The notes beneath the pieces are model-generated. The model searched no databases. It was not told the origin of the DNA and saw nothing but the letters and a program-made list of their open reading frames with translations. A program made the position numbers and the translations under genes. DNA of 48,399 nucleotides from Streptomyces monomycini (GTDB lineage Bacteria; Actinomycetota; Actinomycetes; Streptomycetales; Streptomycetaceae): NCBI RefSeq assembly GCF_022271435.1, contig NZ_JAFIQY010000057.1, forward strand, positions 1 through 48,399. The letters are read 5' to 3'. This document shows positions 48,183 to 48,399 of this stretch, in pieces (position 1 is the stretch's first letter; the number at the start of each line of letters is the position of its first letter).

Positions 48183-48399
48183 ATGTGCGACGACGAGCTG
48201 ATCCCGCCGCGGGCGGACCTGACCGAGGACCAGTGGGCGCGGACGGCCAGCACCGGCCCCGCCGGCACCGCCGTACCGGACGGCACGGCGGACGCGCCGG
48301 CCGGTGCGCGCGGTGTGCACCGGCGGACGCTGCTGGGCGGGGCGGTGGCGGGAGCGGCGCTGGCCGCGCTGCCGTTCGGGGCGCAGCGGCCCGCGGTCG
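48183..48399 (+). CDS. Tat-signal protein, partial
   Basis: A frame open to the window end (72 complete codons). It begins MCDDELIPPRADLTEDQWAR, then has an Ala/Gly-rich spacer and a twin-arginine signal: HRRTLLGG followed by the hydrophobic AVAGAALAALPFGA. Only the N-terminus is present, so the catalytic domain is unseen. The MCDD start resembles those of secreted dienelactone-hydrolase-like proteins, but this is a guess. An AGAGA-type site lies upstream of the ATG. Confidence 0.7.
   Translation, partial: MCDDELIPPRADLTEDQWARTASTGPAGTAVPDGTADAPAGARGVHRRTLLGGAVAGAALAALPFGAQRPAV

Overview
The window is high-GC actinobacterial DNA with almost exclusively G/C third codon positions. The gene content (Rpf-type cell-wall hydrolase, mycothiol-linked DinB/MDMPI proteins, GlxA and LysR regulators, a CYP105-like P450 with its own ferredoxin and reductase, Tat-exported proteins) points to Streptomyces or a close relative. 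I see no rRNA, tRNA, transposase, integrase or CRISPR array. About 44 protein genes are supported, the last one cut by the window end.

Layout: 1-978 is non-coding and built of three minisatellite families. 979-3736 holds a small EF-hand protein and a UvrA paralogue. 3810-7481 is a P450/ferredoxin/ferredoxin reductase operon with a TetR gene. 7671-13110 has a CapA-like lipoprotein, two convergent aminoglycoside-phosphotransferase-fold kinases and a coiled-coil/Mrr nuclease/TerD fusion. 13302-17711 has a MarR/aldehyde dehydrogenase divergon and a TIM-like/RpiB-like/zinc dehydrogenase operon that resembles a tetritol-catabolism set. 17777-20428 has an SDR/LysR divergon and a VOC protein. 20449-23495 (minus strand) has an acyl-CoA ligase, then an overlooked 47-codon gene overlapping the start of a PIMT-like methyltransferase. 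23878-34422 has a secreted GH29 fucosidase, an MDMPI-like protein, a Fpg-family glycosylase, a lipase maturation factor, a TPR protein, a lactonase, an amino acid permease and an Rpf protein. 34908-38263 is a molybdate operon (regulator, modA, modBC fusion). 38519-48399 has a CitG-like protein, PaaX and LspA, an AidB-like/crotonase operon, a GlxA/imine reductase/DinB divergon, and a YndJ/DUF1990 operon behind twin palindromes.

The most interesting signal is the peptide plus PIMT pair (20449-21731). The small gene has a textbook GGAGG site, normal coding bias, two Asp-Gly pairs, and a 7-nt overlap with the methyltransferase. That is the expected layout of a RiPP whose only visible tailoring enzyme is an isoaspartyl methyltransferase. 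The second theme is at least ten short tandem repeats. Most sit at gene ends, often with a stop codon inside a repeat unit. Units inside genes are 12 bp (frame-preserving), whereas most units outside genes are not multiples of three. A third theme is many genes with a TAnnnT hexamer 12-14 nt before the start codon and no Shine-Dalgarno site, which suggests leaderless mRNAs.

Start codons were chosen from ribosome-binding sites, overlaps and family N-termini. All functions are read from motifs by eye, without database searches.
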